Part shown: positions 8,944 through 18,461 of the stretch, one piece after another
Numbering within the stretch: the stretch's first letter is position 1
How the letters are laid out: every line of letters begins with the position of its first letter
Origin: Candidatus Poseidoniales archaeon
Lineage (GTDB): Archaea > Thermoplasmatota > Poseidoniia > Poseidoniales > Poseidoniaceae
Direction: 5' to 3'
Assembly: GCA_028283345.1 (NCBI GenBank)
Contig: JAPOGE010000008.1
Coordinates: 1-40,048 of the forward strand
Length of the DNA stretch: 40,048 nucleotides
Position numbers and translations under genes: made by a program
The notes under the pieces: generated by a model
Told to the model about the DNA's origin: nothing
Seen by the model: the letters and a program-made list of their open reading frames with translations, nothing else
Database searches by the model: none

Positions 8944-10059
8944 GTGAACGGAGGCATCACGGTACGGTTTCTCGTCGTGCTGGCCACCCTATCCATCATT
9001 GTGGGCGGTTTCCTGGTCAACGAGGAGAGAATAGCTGGTAATGATGATGGCGATGCCAAAGGATTCGACATGGCCCTAGATGGTATTGACAGCGATGACG
9101 GTAATATCAGCGGTAATTCCACTTCTTCCGATAATAGGAGTTCTGATACCTCGAGCGAGGGGAACAGCAGTGGAAACAGCAGTGAAGAATCCGAAGCAGG
9201 TGGTGGAGACAGTGTCGCTGGTGATAGTGCCAGTGATTCAGATGATGACAGTGGCGATGGTGGCGCCAGTGGCGAAGATGACAGCGCCGGATCTGAAGCG
9301 GGCTCATCTGAGCCAACTGCATCAGATGAAGAGTCGTTTGATTCACAGAAGATGGCCGATGATACATCAGAGGATTACACCGGCGCCGCCGACGGGGATA
9401 GCGTTGAGCCTTCTACCAGCCGCTCGCTGATTCCAGAACTGAGTGTGCCCGAAGGACTGGTGGTCGGCGGTGGCGCGGCCTTGGGTTCATTAGCGATTGG
9501 GGCATTATTCGCCGAGGTGATGAAGGTGGCGATTCTGGTTGGCCTGGTAGTCCCAGTGATGGCGGCGCGGCGCAAGAACCGCGAAGATATGATGACGCGC
9601 GGGCGCCTGCTCGGTTATCTGGAAGCCAATGCCGGGATTCATTTCTCAGCCCTGCGCGATGCTCTTGGATTGGCCAACGGCGTCAGTGCTTACCACCTAC
9701 AGGTGCTAGAGAGCAGTGGGCAGATCATTTCCTGGCGCGACGGGAAATTACGCCGCTATGCGGTCGCCACCCTTTCCCAAGAAGAGGCCAAGCGGGTCAA
9801 GAACCCGATTGCCGGCACCAGATTGGCAATTCTCGAAGTCCTTTCCGATTCGGGAAATCTCGGCCTGTCAGGGCCTGAGATCCGCATTAAATTGGCGATT
9901 TCACGCCAACTTCTCAGCCACCATCTGGCCGAATTACGTGCCGCCGAACTGGTTGAAGCCGCAAGTCAGGCCAAACGGCCGAAATGGCGAGTATCCCTGG
10001 GCGGCCAAGATACCTTGGAGGTATCGAGACAGATCGCCCGTGCCGAAGCCGTGGCATGA
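8944..10059 (+). CDS. Membrane-anchored winged-helix (ArsR-like) protein with acidic Ser/Gly/Asp-rich stalk
   Basis: GTG start; N-terminal hydrophobic segment, ~130 aa S/G/D/E-rich low complexity, TM segments (VVGGGAALGSLAIGALFAEVMKVAILVGLVVPVMA), then two wHTH-like modules (GRLLGYLEANAGIHFSALRDALGLANGVSAYHLQVLESSGQI; AILEVLSDSGNLGLSGPEIRIKLAISRQLLSHHLAELRAAELV). Confidence 0.75.
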   Translation: MNGGITVRFLVVLATLSIIVGGFLVNEERIAGNDDGDAKGFDMALDGIDSDDGNISGNSTSSDNRSSDTSSEGNSSGNSSEESEAGGGDSVAGDSASDSDDDSGDGGASGEDDSAGSEAGSSEPTASDEESFDSQKMADDTSEDYTGAADGDSVEPSTSRSLIPELSVPEGLVVGGGAALGSLAIGALFAEVMKVAILVGLVVPVMAARRKNREDMMTRGRLLGYLEANAGIHFSALRDALGLANGVSAYHLQVLESSGQIISWRDGKLRRYAVATLSQEEAKRVKNPIAGTRLAILEVLSDSGNLGLSGPEIRIKLAISRQLLSHHLAELRAAELVEAASQAKRPKWRVSLGGQDTLEVSRQIARAEAVA

Positions 10060-10215
10060 CTTACAAACCACCCCTAATTTACTAGTGCTAGCGGGGTAAA
10101 TTTCCGGATAGTGGTAATTATCTTCTACTTTCGCGCAGCCTTTTACACATTCAGTGGTTAAATGTCCAATCATCTCACCAACCGCTCTATAATAGGCGGC
10201 GCCCCCCCACAATCC

Positions 10216-12681
10216 ATGAACAACCGAAGCACAACCGCGTTTTTCGTACTAACCCTACTCCTTACATCGGGTTGCATGGGACTTATTGATGGACAGAGAA
10301 TTGATGATGGTGGCGTTACTCCTCCCAATGAACCATGGGCACCGGCCGAACTACCAGACGAATGGTCGAACATCGTCGCCCGCACCCGCGGCAGTCCTAA
10401 TTTGATTGGTTTCACCGACTGTGACCAACTCGAGCAGACCCTCAAAGACCACATCGCTGAAGAGATGCGAGTGCATTTCCTGGAGATGCTGGAAAATGAT
10501 TGGGGTTATTATGGCTTGGGTTGGGCCGAGGACGACATGATGATGGATGGCGATGCTGTCGCTGAATCATCGAGTGCCGTCGGCGGCGACTCAGCGGGTT
10601 CCTCGGGTGGTCAACAGACCAACCGCGAGGAGGGGGTTGATTTCTCCGGTACCAATAATCAAGAGGAAGGGGTCGATGAGGCGGATTTCGTCAAGACCGA
10701 CGGCTATTACATCTACATGTTACAGAATAATCGCCTGTTCATTCTCGGCACCCCAGAGCCCGGCCAACTCACCTATGAGTCGAATATCACCATCGAGGGC
10801 AGTCCGATGACGATGATGTTGGCCGATGACTACCTGGTGGTGATGTCGGTGGTAAACTCTTGGAATCTGAATTCAAATGACCCATTGTACGACATACTCT
10901 ATGACGAGGACAGTTATTGGTGGCGCTCAAACACCCTGACCAAGTTGACGGTCATCGATATCTCCAACCGCTCCGCTCCCGAGGCGCAGCGAGAGTTGTA
11001 CATCGAGGGATATTACCAGACCGCCCGCGAGGTCAATGGCACCGTGCGCATGGTCACCCACGGCTACCTTGAACTTCCAGGAATGCAATGGTGGTTGGAG
11101 ATGCCCGACAGTTACTGGGAATATGATTGGGAGGACCCGATGCGCCGAGTCATCCGCAATGAGACGATTTATCTTACCATCCAAGAAAATATGCAGGTCA
11201 TTTATGACACCCCCTTGGCCAATCTCGTGCCACAGATTTATGAGCGCAGTGATGGCGAGATAACCACTCACCCGCTAGCCGCAGACACCTGTGATGATTT
11301 CGTCACCAGCGAGGATAGTACCAGCCGTTCCTTCACTTCAATATTCACTCTCGATTTGATGGCCAGCGACTTTTCCTTCGAGGCTGACCACCTGATGACC
11401 AACTGGGCTCAGGTCTATGCCAGTCAGGACGTTCTGGTGATCGCCGAGAGCGCCAACGACTGGTGGTGGTTCTGGGGGAATAATGATTTCACCGAGGCGA
11501 CCAATCTCCACACCTTCGACATCAGTAATGCTGGCACAACTCTGTACACCGGAAGTGGCCGCGTCGACGGCAATATCCTCGACCAGTTCTCACTTTCCGA
11601 ATATAACGGCACCCTGCGGGTAGCTACCACCACCGGCCAGTGGGGTCGTTGGTGGATGGACGACCCTGAGCCGATGGAAAACCATGTGGTTACCCTCCAA
11701 CCCGGCTTTGACCCAATCACCGGCACCAAGGTTCTCAATCAGGTCGGCCATGTCGGCGGAATTGCCGAAGGTGAGAGCATCTGGTCAACCCGATTCGTCG
11801 GTGATACCTGCTATATTGTGACCTTCCGTAACATGGACCCTCTGTGGACCATCGACGTGTCCGACCCAGCCAACCCGGCCATCATCGGTGAACTCGAAGT
11901 TCCAGGGGTATCGACCTACATCCACCCGATGAGCGACGATTACCTGCTGACCATCGGTATCCCTCCCGCCAATGAGGATGGCACTGGCCTCGATTGGTCA
12001 TCGGTGCAGGTAAGCCAATTTAATGTCTCAAACCTCTCCAGCCCAACCTTAGTCAACAAGCAACTCCTCTCTCCGGTGGATGAAGATGATGGCGACTATT
12101 CGTGGAATTGGGGCTGGTCGGAAGCGACCTATGAGCACAAGGCCTTCCAATACTGGGCGCCGAAGGGGATGTTGGCGGTGCCGATGTCGACCTATACCTA
12201 TGATTATGCATCTGTGAACGGGCAGGATTATTCACGCTACATCTACGTCAGTCAATTAATGCTCATCAATGCCGTGCCAGGTGAGAACCTCAGCATTCAT
12301 GGAACTATCGACCACTCAGATTTCTACAATAATTATGAGAATTATTATTGGGGACAGTCCTCGATTCGCCGCACCATCTTCATGGGCGATTTCGTCTATG
12401 CAATATCAGCTGCCGGGGTGACCGCTCACAATCTGACCACTCTGAATGAGACCGCCTCGGTGCAGATATGGAAGCCGGAATTCGATAGTTGGTACAATAA
12501 CTATTACGAGGTGGATGGCGAAGAGGCCACGGGAGACGACGGCACCACTTCGAGCGAGGCTGACCCGACCGACCCTCCTGATAGTGAGGGTGAATCAAGC
12601 GGGTCCGACGGCTCCACAGGCTCAGGTGAGACCGGTGGTGGTACCGACGGTGATGACGGAATCGACGAGAGCAACGACTGA
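10216..12681 (+). CDS. Secreted/lipoprotein beta-propeller domain protein (COG4880-type)
   Basis: Lipobox MNNRSTTAFFVLTLLLTSGCMG; TNNQEEGVDEADFVKTDGYYIYMLQNNRLFIL is the hallmark of the archaeal/bacterial C-terminal beta-propeller family; acidic Ser/Gly/Asp-rich C-terminal tail. Confidence 0.85.
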   Translation: MNNRSTTAFFVLTLLLTSGCMGLIDGQRIDDGGVTPPNEPWAPAELPDEWSNIVARTRGSPNLIGFTDCDQLEQTLKDHIAEEMRVHFLEMLENDWGYYGLGWAEDDMMMDGDAVAESSSAVGGDSAGSSGGQQTNREEGVDFSGTNNQEEGVDEADFVKTDGYYIYMLQNNRLFILGTPEPGQLTYESNITIEGSPMTMMLADDYLVVMSVVNSWNLNSNDPLYDILYDEDSYWWRSNTLTKLTVIDISNRSAPEAQRELYIEGYYQTAREVNGTVRMVTHGYLELPGMQWWLEMPDSYWEYDWEDPMRRVIRNETIYLTIQENMQVIYDTPLANLVPQIYERSDGEITTHPLAADTCDDFVTSEDSTSRSFTSIFTLDLMASDFSFEADHLMTNWAQVYASQDVLVIAESANDWWWFWGNNDFTEATNLHTFDISNAGTTLYTGSGRVDGNILDQFSLSEYNGTLRVATTTGQWGRWWMDDPEPMENHVVTLQPGFDPITGTKVLNQVGHVGGIAEGESIWSTRFVGDTCYIVTFRNMDPLWTIDVSDPANPAIIGELEVPGVSTYIHPMSDDYLLTIGIPPANEDGTGLDWSSVQVSQFNVSNLSSPTLVNKQLLSPVDEDDGDYSWNWGWSEATYEHKAFQYWAPKGMLAVPMSTYTYDYASVNGQDYSRYIYVSQLMLINAVPGENLSIHGTIDHSDFYNNYENYYWGQSSIRRTIFMGDFVYAISAAGVTAHNLTTLNETASVQIWKPEFDSWYNNYYEVDGEEATGDDGTTSSEADPTDPPDSEGESSGSDGSTGSGETGGGTDGDDGIDESND

Positions 12682-12873
12682 GAACCTCTCCGCACCCCTA
12701 CAATCATAACCACCATTTACCAGTTCACATCCCCGCAGCCCGCAAATCTGGCCTGCTGGCGATATCGACTTCACTGCCGACTTCAAGCCCGAAGGGTCTT
12801 GTATATCTGCGCGCCGCCGCAGTGCATGAGTAGGGGCACTGGAAGGCAGGAGAACTTTGCAAAAAAGTGGGTA

Positions 12874-13413
12874 ATGCGGCAATATTGGCGCATCCAGCAG
12901 TCACAAGCTTTCATCTCGGTCGGATTTTGGGCGACCACTCTGACCCTGTTGATATGGCCTTATGTGCGCTGGCGGCCGTTCTTCTCATCAACTGAGAGCA
13001 TACTCGGATTGTCGCGAACATATTGGGGTCTGGCCAGCATATTTGTCAGCGTCCTGCTCTCGGTGTTGTTTGTCGGTTGGATCTACGATCGGGTACTCGG
13101 CCTGTGGGTAGAATGGCGTAGTGTCGACACCGAGCGTAATCCGTTCATGACCTATGCGTTGTCACCCAATTGGATGATGGCCACGGCGATGCAGGCCGAG
13201 ATCCTCAAGCGCGTTGCCAGTGATGATGAAAAAATAGTCCAAGATGCCGAGTGGGTATTAGAGTGGTGCGCGACCCAGGCGAGCGAGGAGATTTTTGCCC
13301 GTACGGTACAGAAGTGGGATGAGTTCATGCCCACCCCGACCCCGGAATTCTGGTTCTTGCCACCCGGGACGGTCGAAGCTGCACGAACAGTCGAGCTTGG
13401 CGACGACGATTGA
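12874..13413 (+). CDS. Membrane protein of unknown function
   Basis: MRQYWRIQQSQAFISVGFWATTLTLLIWPYVRWRPFF... two TM segments; no recognised domain; ORF track start (12799) probably too far upstream. Confidence 0.6.
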   Translation: MRQYWRIQQSQAFISVGFWATTLTLLIWPYVRWRPFFSSTESILGLSRTYWGLASIFVSVLLSVLFVGWIYDRVLGLWVEWRSVDTERNPFMTYALSPNWMMATAMQAEILKRVASDDEKIVQDAEWVLEWCATQASEEIFARTVQKWDEFMPTPTPEFWFLPPGTVEAARTVELGDDD

Positions 13414-13465
13414 ACATGCGGCGCGGTTAAGCCCGAACGCTGGGTCAGCAGGTTAGGTGGGATGT

Positions 13466-14404
13466 ATGAGAACGGCCATTCTCGTGATCGGATTCAAGCG
13501 ACTGCATTACTTCCAACAGACGCTTGAGAGCCTTGAGCGCAACCCCGAGAGCCAGACTCTGGACTTCCATTTCTATCTCGATGGTGGGCGCGAGTCGCGT
13601 CAGGATGAACTTATCGAAATGATCGAAGCCTCTTCGATAAAGAACAAGCACATCGTCTGCCGAGATTCAAATTACGGCATCGGACTCCATCTTATCGGTG
13701 CTCGCCGCGAAATATTCGACGGATTGGGCTACGACCGCCTCATACTGTTTGAAGACGACATGTTGCTCTCACCGACCTACATCTCAATCGTGTTGAAGAT
13801 ATCCGATTGGGCGCATCAATATGATAATATCGGCACCGTCATGGCTTACAATCTTAACAAGAGCGACCGTAACCAACATGCGGAAGACCTGAACAAAGTC
13901 GTCCCCACCAATCGCCATTTCTGGGGCTATTGCCTGACCCGTAAGGTGTGGGATAATATCAAACAGGTATTGTATGACTACGAGGAGGAATACCTTGATG
14001 GCGTCCCATACAAGAAGCGCAACCACCGCCGTATCCGCAGTAAGTACATGCCACATTGGATGATGCAACCGAAGCGTAAATACGAGGGAGAAGTAATGCA
14101 ACTCCCCGACGATGCAATCTCCCCCCCCTTTGGCATCAAACAGAATCGCAACACTCCCACCAGTCAAGATGCGATGACTGCACTGGGGTTGTGGAACGCG
14201 GGTTATGCCCGCCTAACCACCGTAGTCCCACGGGCTCGATATATCGGCATTCATGGCCTGTCGTTCACTCCGAGGGTATTTCGCAAGCAGGGCTTCGATA
14301 CCCAACAGTATTTCGAATTCGCTGAAGATTCCGAGATAACCGAGTTTGAACTGGTTCTGCGCGATGGTGATGGCAACTTCATCAAGCCGACCAAATACGA
14401 GTAG
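13466..14404 (+). CDS. Glycosyltransferase (GT2/GNT-I-like)
   Basis: MRTAILVIGFKRLHYFQQTLESLERNPES... ...YDRLILFEDDMLLSPTYISIVLKISDW: nucleotide-sugar GT-A fold with EDD motif as in GNT-I-like transferases. Confidence 0.75.
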   Translation: MRTAILVIGFKRLHYFQQTLESLERNPESQTLDFHFYLDGGRESRQDELIEMIEASSIKNKHIVCRDSNYGIGLHLIGARREIFDGLGYDRLILFEDDMLLSPTYISIVLKISDWAHQYDNIGTVMAYNLNKSDRNQHAEDLNKVVPTNRHFWGYCLTRKVWDNIKQVLYDYEEEYLDGVPYKKRNHRRIRSKYMPHWMMQPKRKYEGEVMQLPDDAISPPFGIKQNRNTPTSQDAMTALGLWNAGYARLTTVVPRARYIGIHGLSFTPRVFRKQGFDTQQYFEFAEDSEITEFELVLRDGDGNFIKPTKYE

Positions 14405-14418
14405 TCCGATGGCGAGAA

Positions 14419-14796
14419 TTGAATAATCATCTCCGGCTCGCCGGCATCATGCTAGGTTGTAACCGGCTGTGTATCCAGGCCGCGGTCGTGGCGGTAATCG
14501 GAATTGCGGCCGGAATCACATGGGGCGCGATGACCGGATTCTGGCTTTTCTCCGCGCTTGTGGCCGCCACCGCCCTCGCCTATGCCGGGGCGAATTACTC
14601 CTACACCACCGCGGCAATGGGATTGACTCCGAAAAAGGTCGGCATAACGGTACTTTTGGTATTGATGACCGTGGCTATGGTACCAATCTATACCACTGCT
14701 TTCGGCGCCCCACAATCTGGGGCAATCGTCCTTGCGGTAATCACCACCCTGAGTCTCGGCTGGGCACATGGAACGATGGAACCCACAGGACCTTGA
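14419..14796 (+). CDS. Small multi-pass membrane protein of unknown function
   Basis: 125 aa with about four hydrophobic helices; start uncertain; ends overlapping the next CDS. Confidence 0.5.
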   Translation: MNNHLRLAGIMLGCNRLCIQAAVVAVIGIAAGITWGAMTGFWLFSALVAATALAYAGANYSYTTAAMGLTPKKVGITVLLVLMTVAMVPIYTTAFGAPQSGAIVLAVITTLSLGWAHGTMEPTGP

Positions 14797-14812
14797 AAGC
14801 GGATTGACAGAT

Positions 14813-16171
14813 ATGGCGACGTATGGCGACCACCCCGAATTATCGGCCGAAGTCGAAGCGATGTTGGAAAAAGATGTCAGCACACTATTCCTCAAGGCCG
14901 GATGTGTCCCACGTGTTAAACGGGGAAAAATCGGCGAGATAGAACTGGTCGATGTCGAAGGCGAAGATGTGTGGAGCAACCTCAAGATGGAGCGCCTGCA
15001 GAGCGACTTGGAAAGTTCTATCGAGGCTAACCAAGACCGCCCCGATTGCTTCCGGGAGATTGACCGCATCGGCTGCTTGGTACTGCAATTGGGTGACCTT
15101 CGGGTGACCTGTGCAACCCCGCCCTTCTCCGATGCCCGTGAAATCACCATCGTCCGCCCTGTGGTCAAGTTATCACTCGATCATTACCAATTGGACCAAC
15201 GCCTGATCGAGCGCCTTTCCGACCATCACCGCGGGGTTTTCATCAGTGGGCGGCCCGGTTCGGGAAAGACCACCTTCGCCCAAGCGATAGCCGAATATCT
15301 CGATGATGAGATAGGGGCGATGGTCAAGACCATGGAAGCACCGCGCGACCTGCAATTGGCCGACCGTATAACCCAATATGCGCCACTTGAAGGCGACTTG
15401 GAGAAGACCGCGGAGATTATTTTCCTGATACGTCCCGATTTCGTCATCTTCGACGAGGTTCGCCGGGCGCGTGACTTTGAGATTTTCAGCGATGTCAGGC
15501 TGGCCGGTGTCGGCCTGCTCGGCGTGACCCACGCCAACTCGGCGCTGGAAGCGATTCAGCGCCTCATCGGCAAGGTCGAGTTGGGTCTGGTTCCGCAAGT
15601 CCTCGATACCATTCTCCATGTCGAGCACGGAAAAATCGTCAAAGTGCTGGAATTGCGAATGGTGGTAAAGCCCCCCACCGGGATGCAGGAAGACCTTTCC
15701 CGCCCGGTCATCGAAGTAGTTGAATTTCCCTCCGGTAAAGTCACCCACGAGATGTTCGCCTTCGGTTCGGAGATTTCGGTGGTGCCGGTCGATGGTGCCG
15801 GTGGTGCCGGTGGTGCCAAGAGCCCGGTGCTACGCTTCGCTCGCCATGGCTTATGCAATGCGATACGCGATATGTTGCACATGCGCTGCGAGGTCGATCT
15901 GGTCTCTACCTCCCAGGCAAATGTGTATGTCCCCGACCGCATGATCGGTGCCGCAGTCGGCCCTCAGGGCAGCATGGTCAAAGATATGGAGGATGAGACG
16001 GGAATCAGCCTACAGATCAAGCCGATGTCGGAGATGCCGCGCCATCTGAAGTCGACCATCGACGATGAAACGGCGAGCGGTTTCGATATCCAAGAAAGTC
16101 GTAGCCGCCAATCTCGGGCCTGGGAAGAACACCGTGGTGGCAAGCGCAAAAAGGGCAAAAGACGCCGTTAA
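14813..16171 (+). CDS. COG1855-type PilT-like ATPase with C-terminal KH domain (PIN domain absent)
   Basis: FREIDRIGCLVLQLGDLRVTCATPPFSDAREITIVRPVVKLSL..., Walker A GRPGSGKTT, FVIFDEVRRARDFEIFSDVRLAGVGLLGVTHANSALEAIQRLIGKVELG, KH-like VYVPDRMIGAAVGPQGSMVKDMEDETGISLQIK. Start may be 14768 or 14813. Confidence 0.85.
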   Translation: MATYGDHPELSAEVEAMLEKDVSTLFLKAGCVPRVKRGKIGEIELVDVEGEDVWSNLKMERLQSDLESSIEANQDRPDCFREIDRIGCLVLQLGDLRVTCATPPFSDAREITIVRPVVKLSLDHYQLDQRLIERLSDHHRGVFISGRPGSGKTTFAQAIAEYLDDEIGAMVKTMEAPRDLQLADRITQYAPLEGDLEKTAEIIFLIRPDFVIFDEVRRARDFEIFSDVRLAGVGLLGVTHANSALEAIQRLIGKVELGLVPQVLDTILHVEHGKIVKVLELRMVVKPPTGMQEDLSRPVIEVVEFPSGKVTHEMFAFGSEISVVPVDGAGGAGGAKSPVLRFARHGLCNAIRDMLHMRCEVDLVSTSQANVYVPDRMIGAAVGPQGSMVKDMEDETGISLQIKPMSEMPRHLKSTIDDETASGFDIQESRSRQSRAWEEHRGGKRKKGKRRR

Positions 16172-16225
16172 TAGAAGAAAAACCCCCATCGCGACCTTCA
16201 TGAATACCTGTGGGCTTGGCGGGGT

Positions 16226-16690
16226 GTGCCGTCCCTCATCCTGTTAACCTTAGTCGCCTCTTCGGCCACTGTGATAATGAACTTCACTGGCTGGTGGTTG
16301 GTGTGGAAACACGAGTACAGTGAAACCGAGAAGGAAAAGGACGAGGAACAACAGCGAGACCTGAAGGACCGATTATTCTGGGTTACTTTCTCCTATTTTC
16401 TTCCCATGTTACCGTTCGTCATGGCAACATTAGGTCCTGAAGGAAAGGACATTTTCACTGCCGGCTTCACCTCGGGGCTGGTGACGGTGTTGGCGGTCAC
16501 CATGGGAATCTTGATGACCGGGCTCTCAGTTTCCAACTATAATTGGATAAAGCGCGATAATGAGCGCGCCGCCCAACGCGGCGAGACTACCCCTTCTACC
16601 CTTCCCGACACCGCGAAAATGTACCTCAAATGGACGACGGTGATGACCCTCGCGGTCGCCGCTCTGTGGTGGTATATTGTATTCGGCTGA
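16226..16690 (+). CDS. Small membrane protein of unknown function
   Basis: 154 aa ORF with about four TM segments; GTG start uncertain. Confidence 0.5.
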   Translation: MPSLILLTLVASSATVIMNFTGWWLVWKHEYSETEKEKDEEQQRDLKDRLFWVTFSYFLPMLPFVMATLGPEGKDIFTAGFTSGLVTVLAVTMGILMTGLSVSNYNWIKRDNERAAQRGETTPSTLPDTAKMYLKWTTVMTLAVAALWWYIVFG

Positions 16691-16739
16691 TTCCAAGGCT
16701 TCTTGAACGTGGCTCTGCCCGCATGGCTTGGGTGCGAAG

Positions 16740-18398
16740 ATGACTACAGGTGGTGAAGTGCCGGTGATTATCCTGCGCGAGAACAGTTCGGTCACCAGTG
16801 GTATCGAAGTGCAGGAGAAACTGACCGGGGCGGCAATCGCATTGGCCAATATTCTTCGCCGGACCTACGGCCCCCGTGGTTTGGACAAAATGCTCTACAA
16901 GTCCACCGGTGAGTCCTCGGTCACCAATGATGGTGCCAAGATAATATCGGAATTATTGATAAAACACCCCGCCGCCAAGTCGTTCGTACTGCTCGGTCAA
17001 TCTCAGGAATCTGTTGCTGGTGACGGCGTTACCGGATGTATTCTGTTCGGCGCCGAATTGATGCAGGAGGCCGGGCGCTTGTTGACCAAGGGCTTACATC
17101 CACTGGTCTTGGTAGAGGGGTACCGTCGCGCCCTCGAGGTCGCCCTCGCTGACCTGGAGGAAAATGCCATCATCATCGCCGAGAACGACACCACTTCTTT
17201 TCTCAAGGTAGCGGAAACGGCGATGAATGGTAAGGCCGCCGAAGGTCTTGGCAAACACCTGGCCACCCTAGTGGTCGAGGCCCTGAGCACGGTTTCTCGC
17301 ACCGAAGGCGATGTCCAGCGTTGTTCGAGTGAAGATGTGCTGATTGCTAAAGGGCGCCATAACAGTATCTCTGAAAGCCGACTTTTGCGTGGGTTGATAA
17401 TCGACAAGAGAATCGAATTACAACATATGCAGCGGTCGTTGAAAGACCTCAAAGTGGCTACCTTGACCTGCCCTCTGGTAATTGAAAAGACCACCATAGA
17501 CGCCGAGATAGAGATAACCGAAGTCGACCAGTTATCGGCATTTCTCGATGCCGAGAGTGACGCAATTGAGGACAAGGCACAATTCCTGCTCACCGCCGGT
17601 GCAAGAGCGATATTCACCACAGGTGAAATCGATAAGAACCTCCTGCACCGCTTGGTAGGTGCCGGATGTTTTGTCGCCAGCAATATCGACCGGCAGGAAG
17701 TCGAGCGATTGGCGGCAATATCGGGCGCAACCTTGGTCGACCTGTTAGCTGACCTCAACCCCGAGGATCTAGGTCATCTAAACCACCTCAACGTCGAGCG
17801 CCGTGAGGGTGATGAAGGGGTCGAAGAACGGATATTCATCGAAGGTTGCGCCGCTCCACACTACGTCACCATCGAGGTGGGAGGTGCCAATGATACCTCG
17901 ATTGAGGAGACCGTACGCGCGGTACACGATGCTCTGCGGGCAACCGCAGAGGCGATGGCGACGCGAAAAATATCCGCCGGCGGCGGCAACCCCCACGCTA
18001 GTTCTGCTTTGGCGGTCAAAATCGCTGCCGAATCCGAAGCCGGCCGGGAGCGACTGGCAATGGAGGCATTCGCCCGAGCACTGGAGGTGATTCCCACCAC
18101 CTTGGCGGCAAACTCAGGTGCCGACGCCCTCGACCGATTGCTGGAATTACGGGCGGCACTGCGCGCCGAGCAAACCACCAACACCCCGCTACCCCAATCA
18201 TCTCCTCCTGACACCACAACCTCAGCCACCACTAACCCAACCCCAACAACCCCTGGAATCACCGCCGAAGGAGTGGTTGGAGATACTAGTGATTACCCAT
18301 CACCGACCTCATCATTGGCCCATGCATGGCAAGCGGCAACCGAGACCGCCACCATTCTATTGCGAGTTGACCAGGTGATTTCTGCCCGCGGCGATTGA
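16740..18398 (+). CDS. Thermosome/group II chaperonin subunit, divergent
   Basis: LTGAAIALANILRRTYGPRGLDKMLYKSTGESSVTNDGAKIISELLIKHPAAKSFV...GDGVTG; RAVHDALRATAEAMATRKISAGGG; C-terminal SSLAHAWQAATETATILLRVDQVISA. Confidence 0.9.
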   Translation: MTTGGEVPVIILRENSSVTSGIEVQEKLTGAAIALANILRRTYGPRGLDKMLYKSTGESSVTNDGAKIISELLIKHPAAKSFVLLGQSQESVAGDGVTGCILFGAELMQEAGRLLTKGLHPLVLVEGYRRALEVALADLEENAIIIAENDTTSFLKVAETAMNGKAAEGLGKHLATLVVEALSTVSRTEGDVQRCSSEDVLIAKGRHNSISESRLLRGLIIDKRIELQHMQRSLKDLKVATLTCPLVIEKTTIDAEIEITEVDQLSAFLDAESDAIEDKAQFLLTAGARAIFTTGEIDKNLLHRLVGAGCFVASNIDRQEVERLAAISGATLVDLLADLNPEDLGHLNHLNVERREGDEGVEERIFIEGCAAPHYVTIEVGGANDTSIEETVRAVHDALRATAEAMATRKISAGGGNPHASSALAVKIAAESEAGRERLAMEAFARALEVIPTTLAANSGADALDRLLELRAALRAEQTTNTPLPQSSPPDTTTSATTNPTPTTPGITAEGVVGDTSDYPSPTSSLAHAWQAATETATILLRVDQVISARGD

Positions 18399-18461
18399 AC
18401 CCCTCGAGTTGAGCGGTTGCTTGATTAGGAGTAACTGGCTGCCTACAGTACGGGGCAATCG

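Noticed and set aside
15173-15748. 191-aa minus-strand ORF
   Set aside because: Antisense to the COG1855-type ATPase; shadow of its conserved codons.
17003-17758. 251-aa minus-strand ORF
   Set aside because: Antisense to the thermosome coding sequence; biased Ser/Arg composition typical of a shadow frame.
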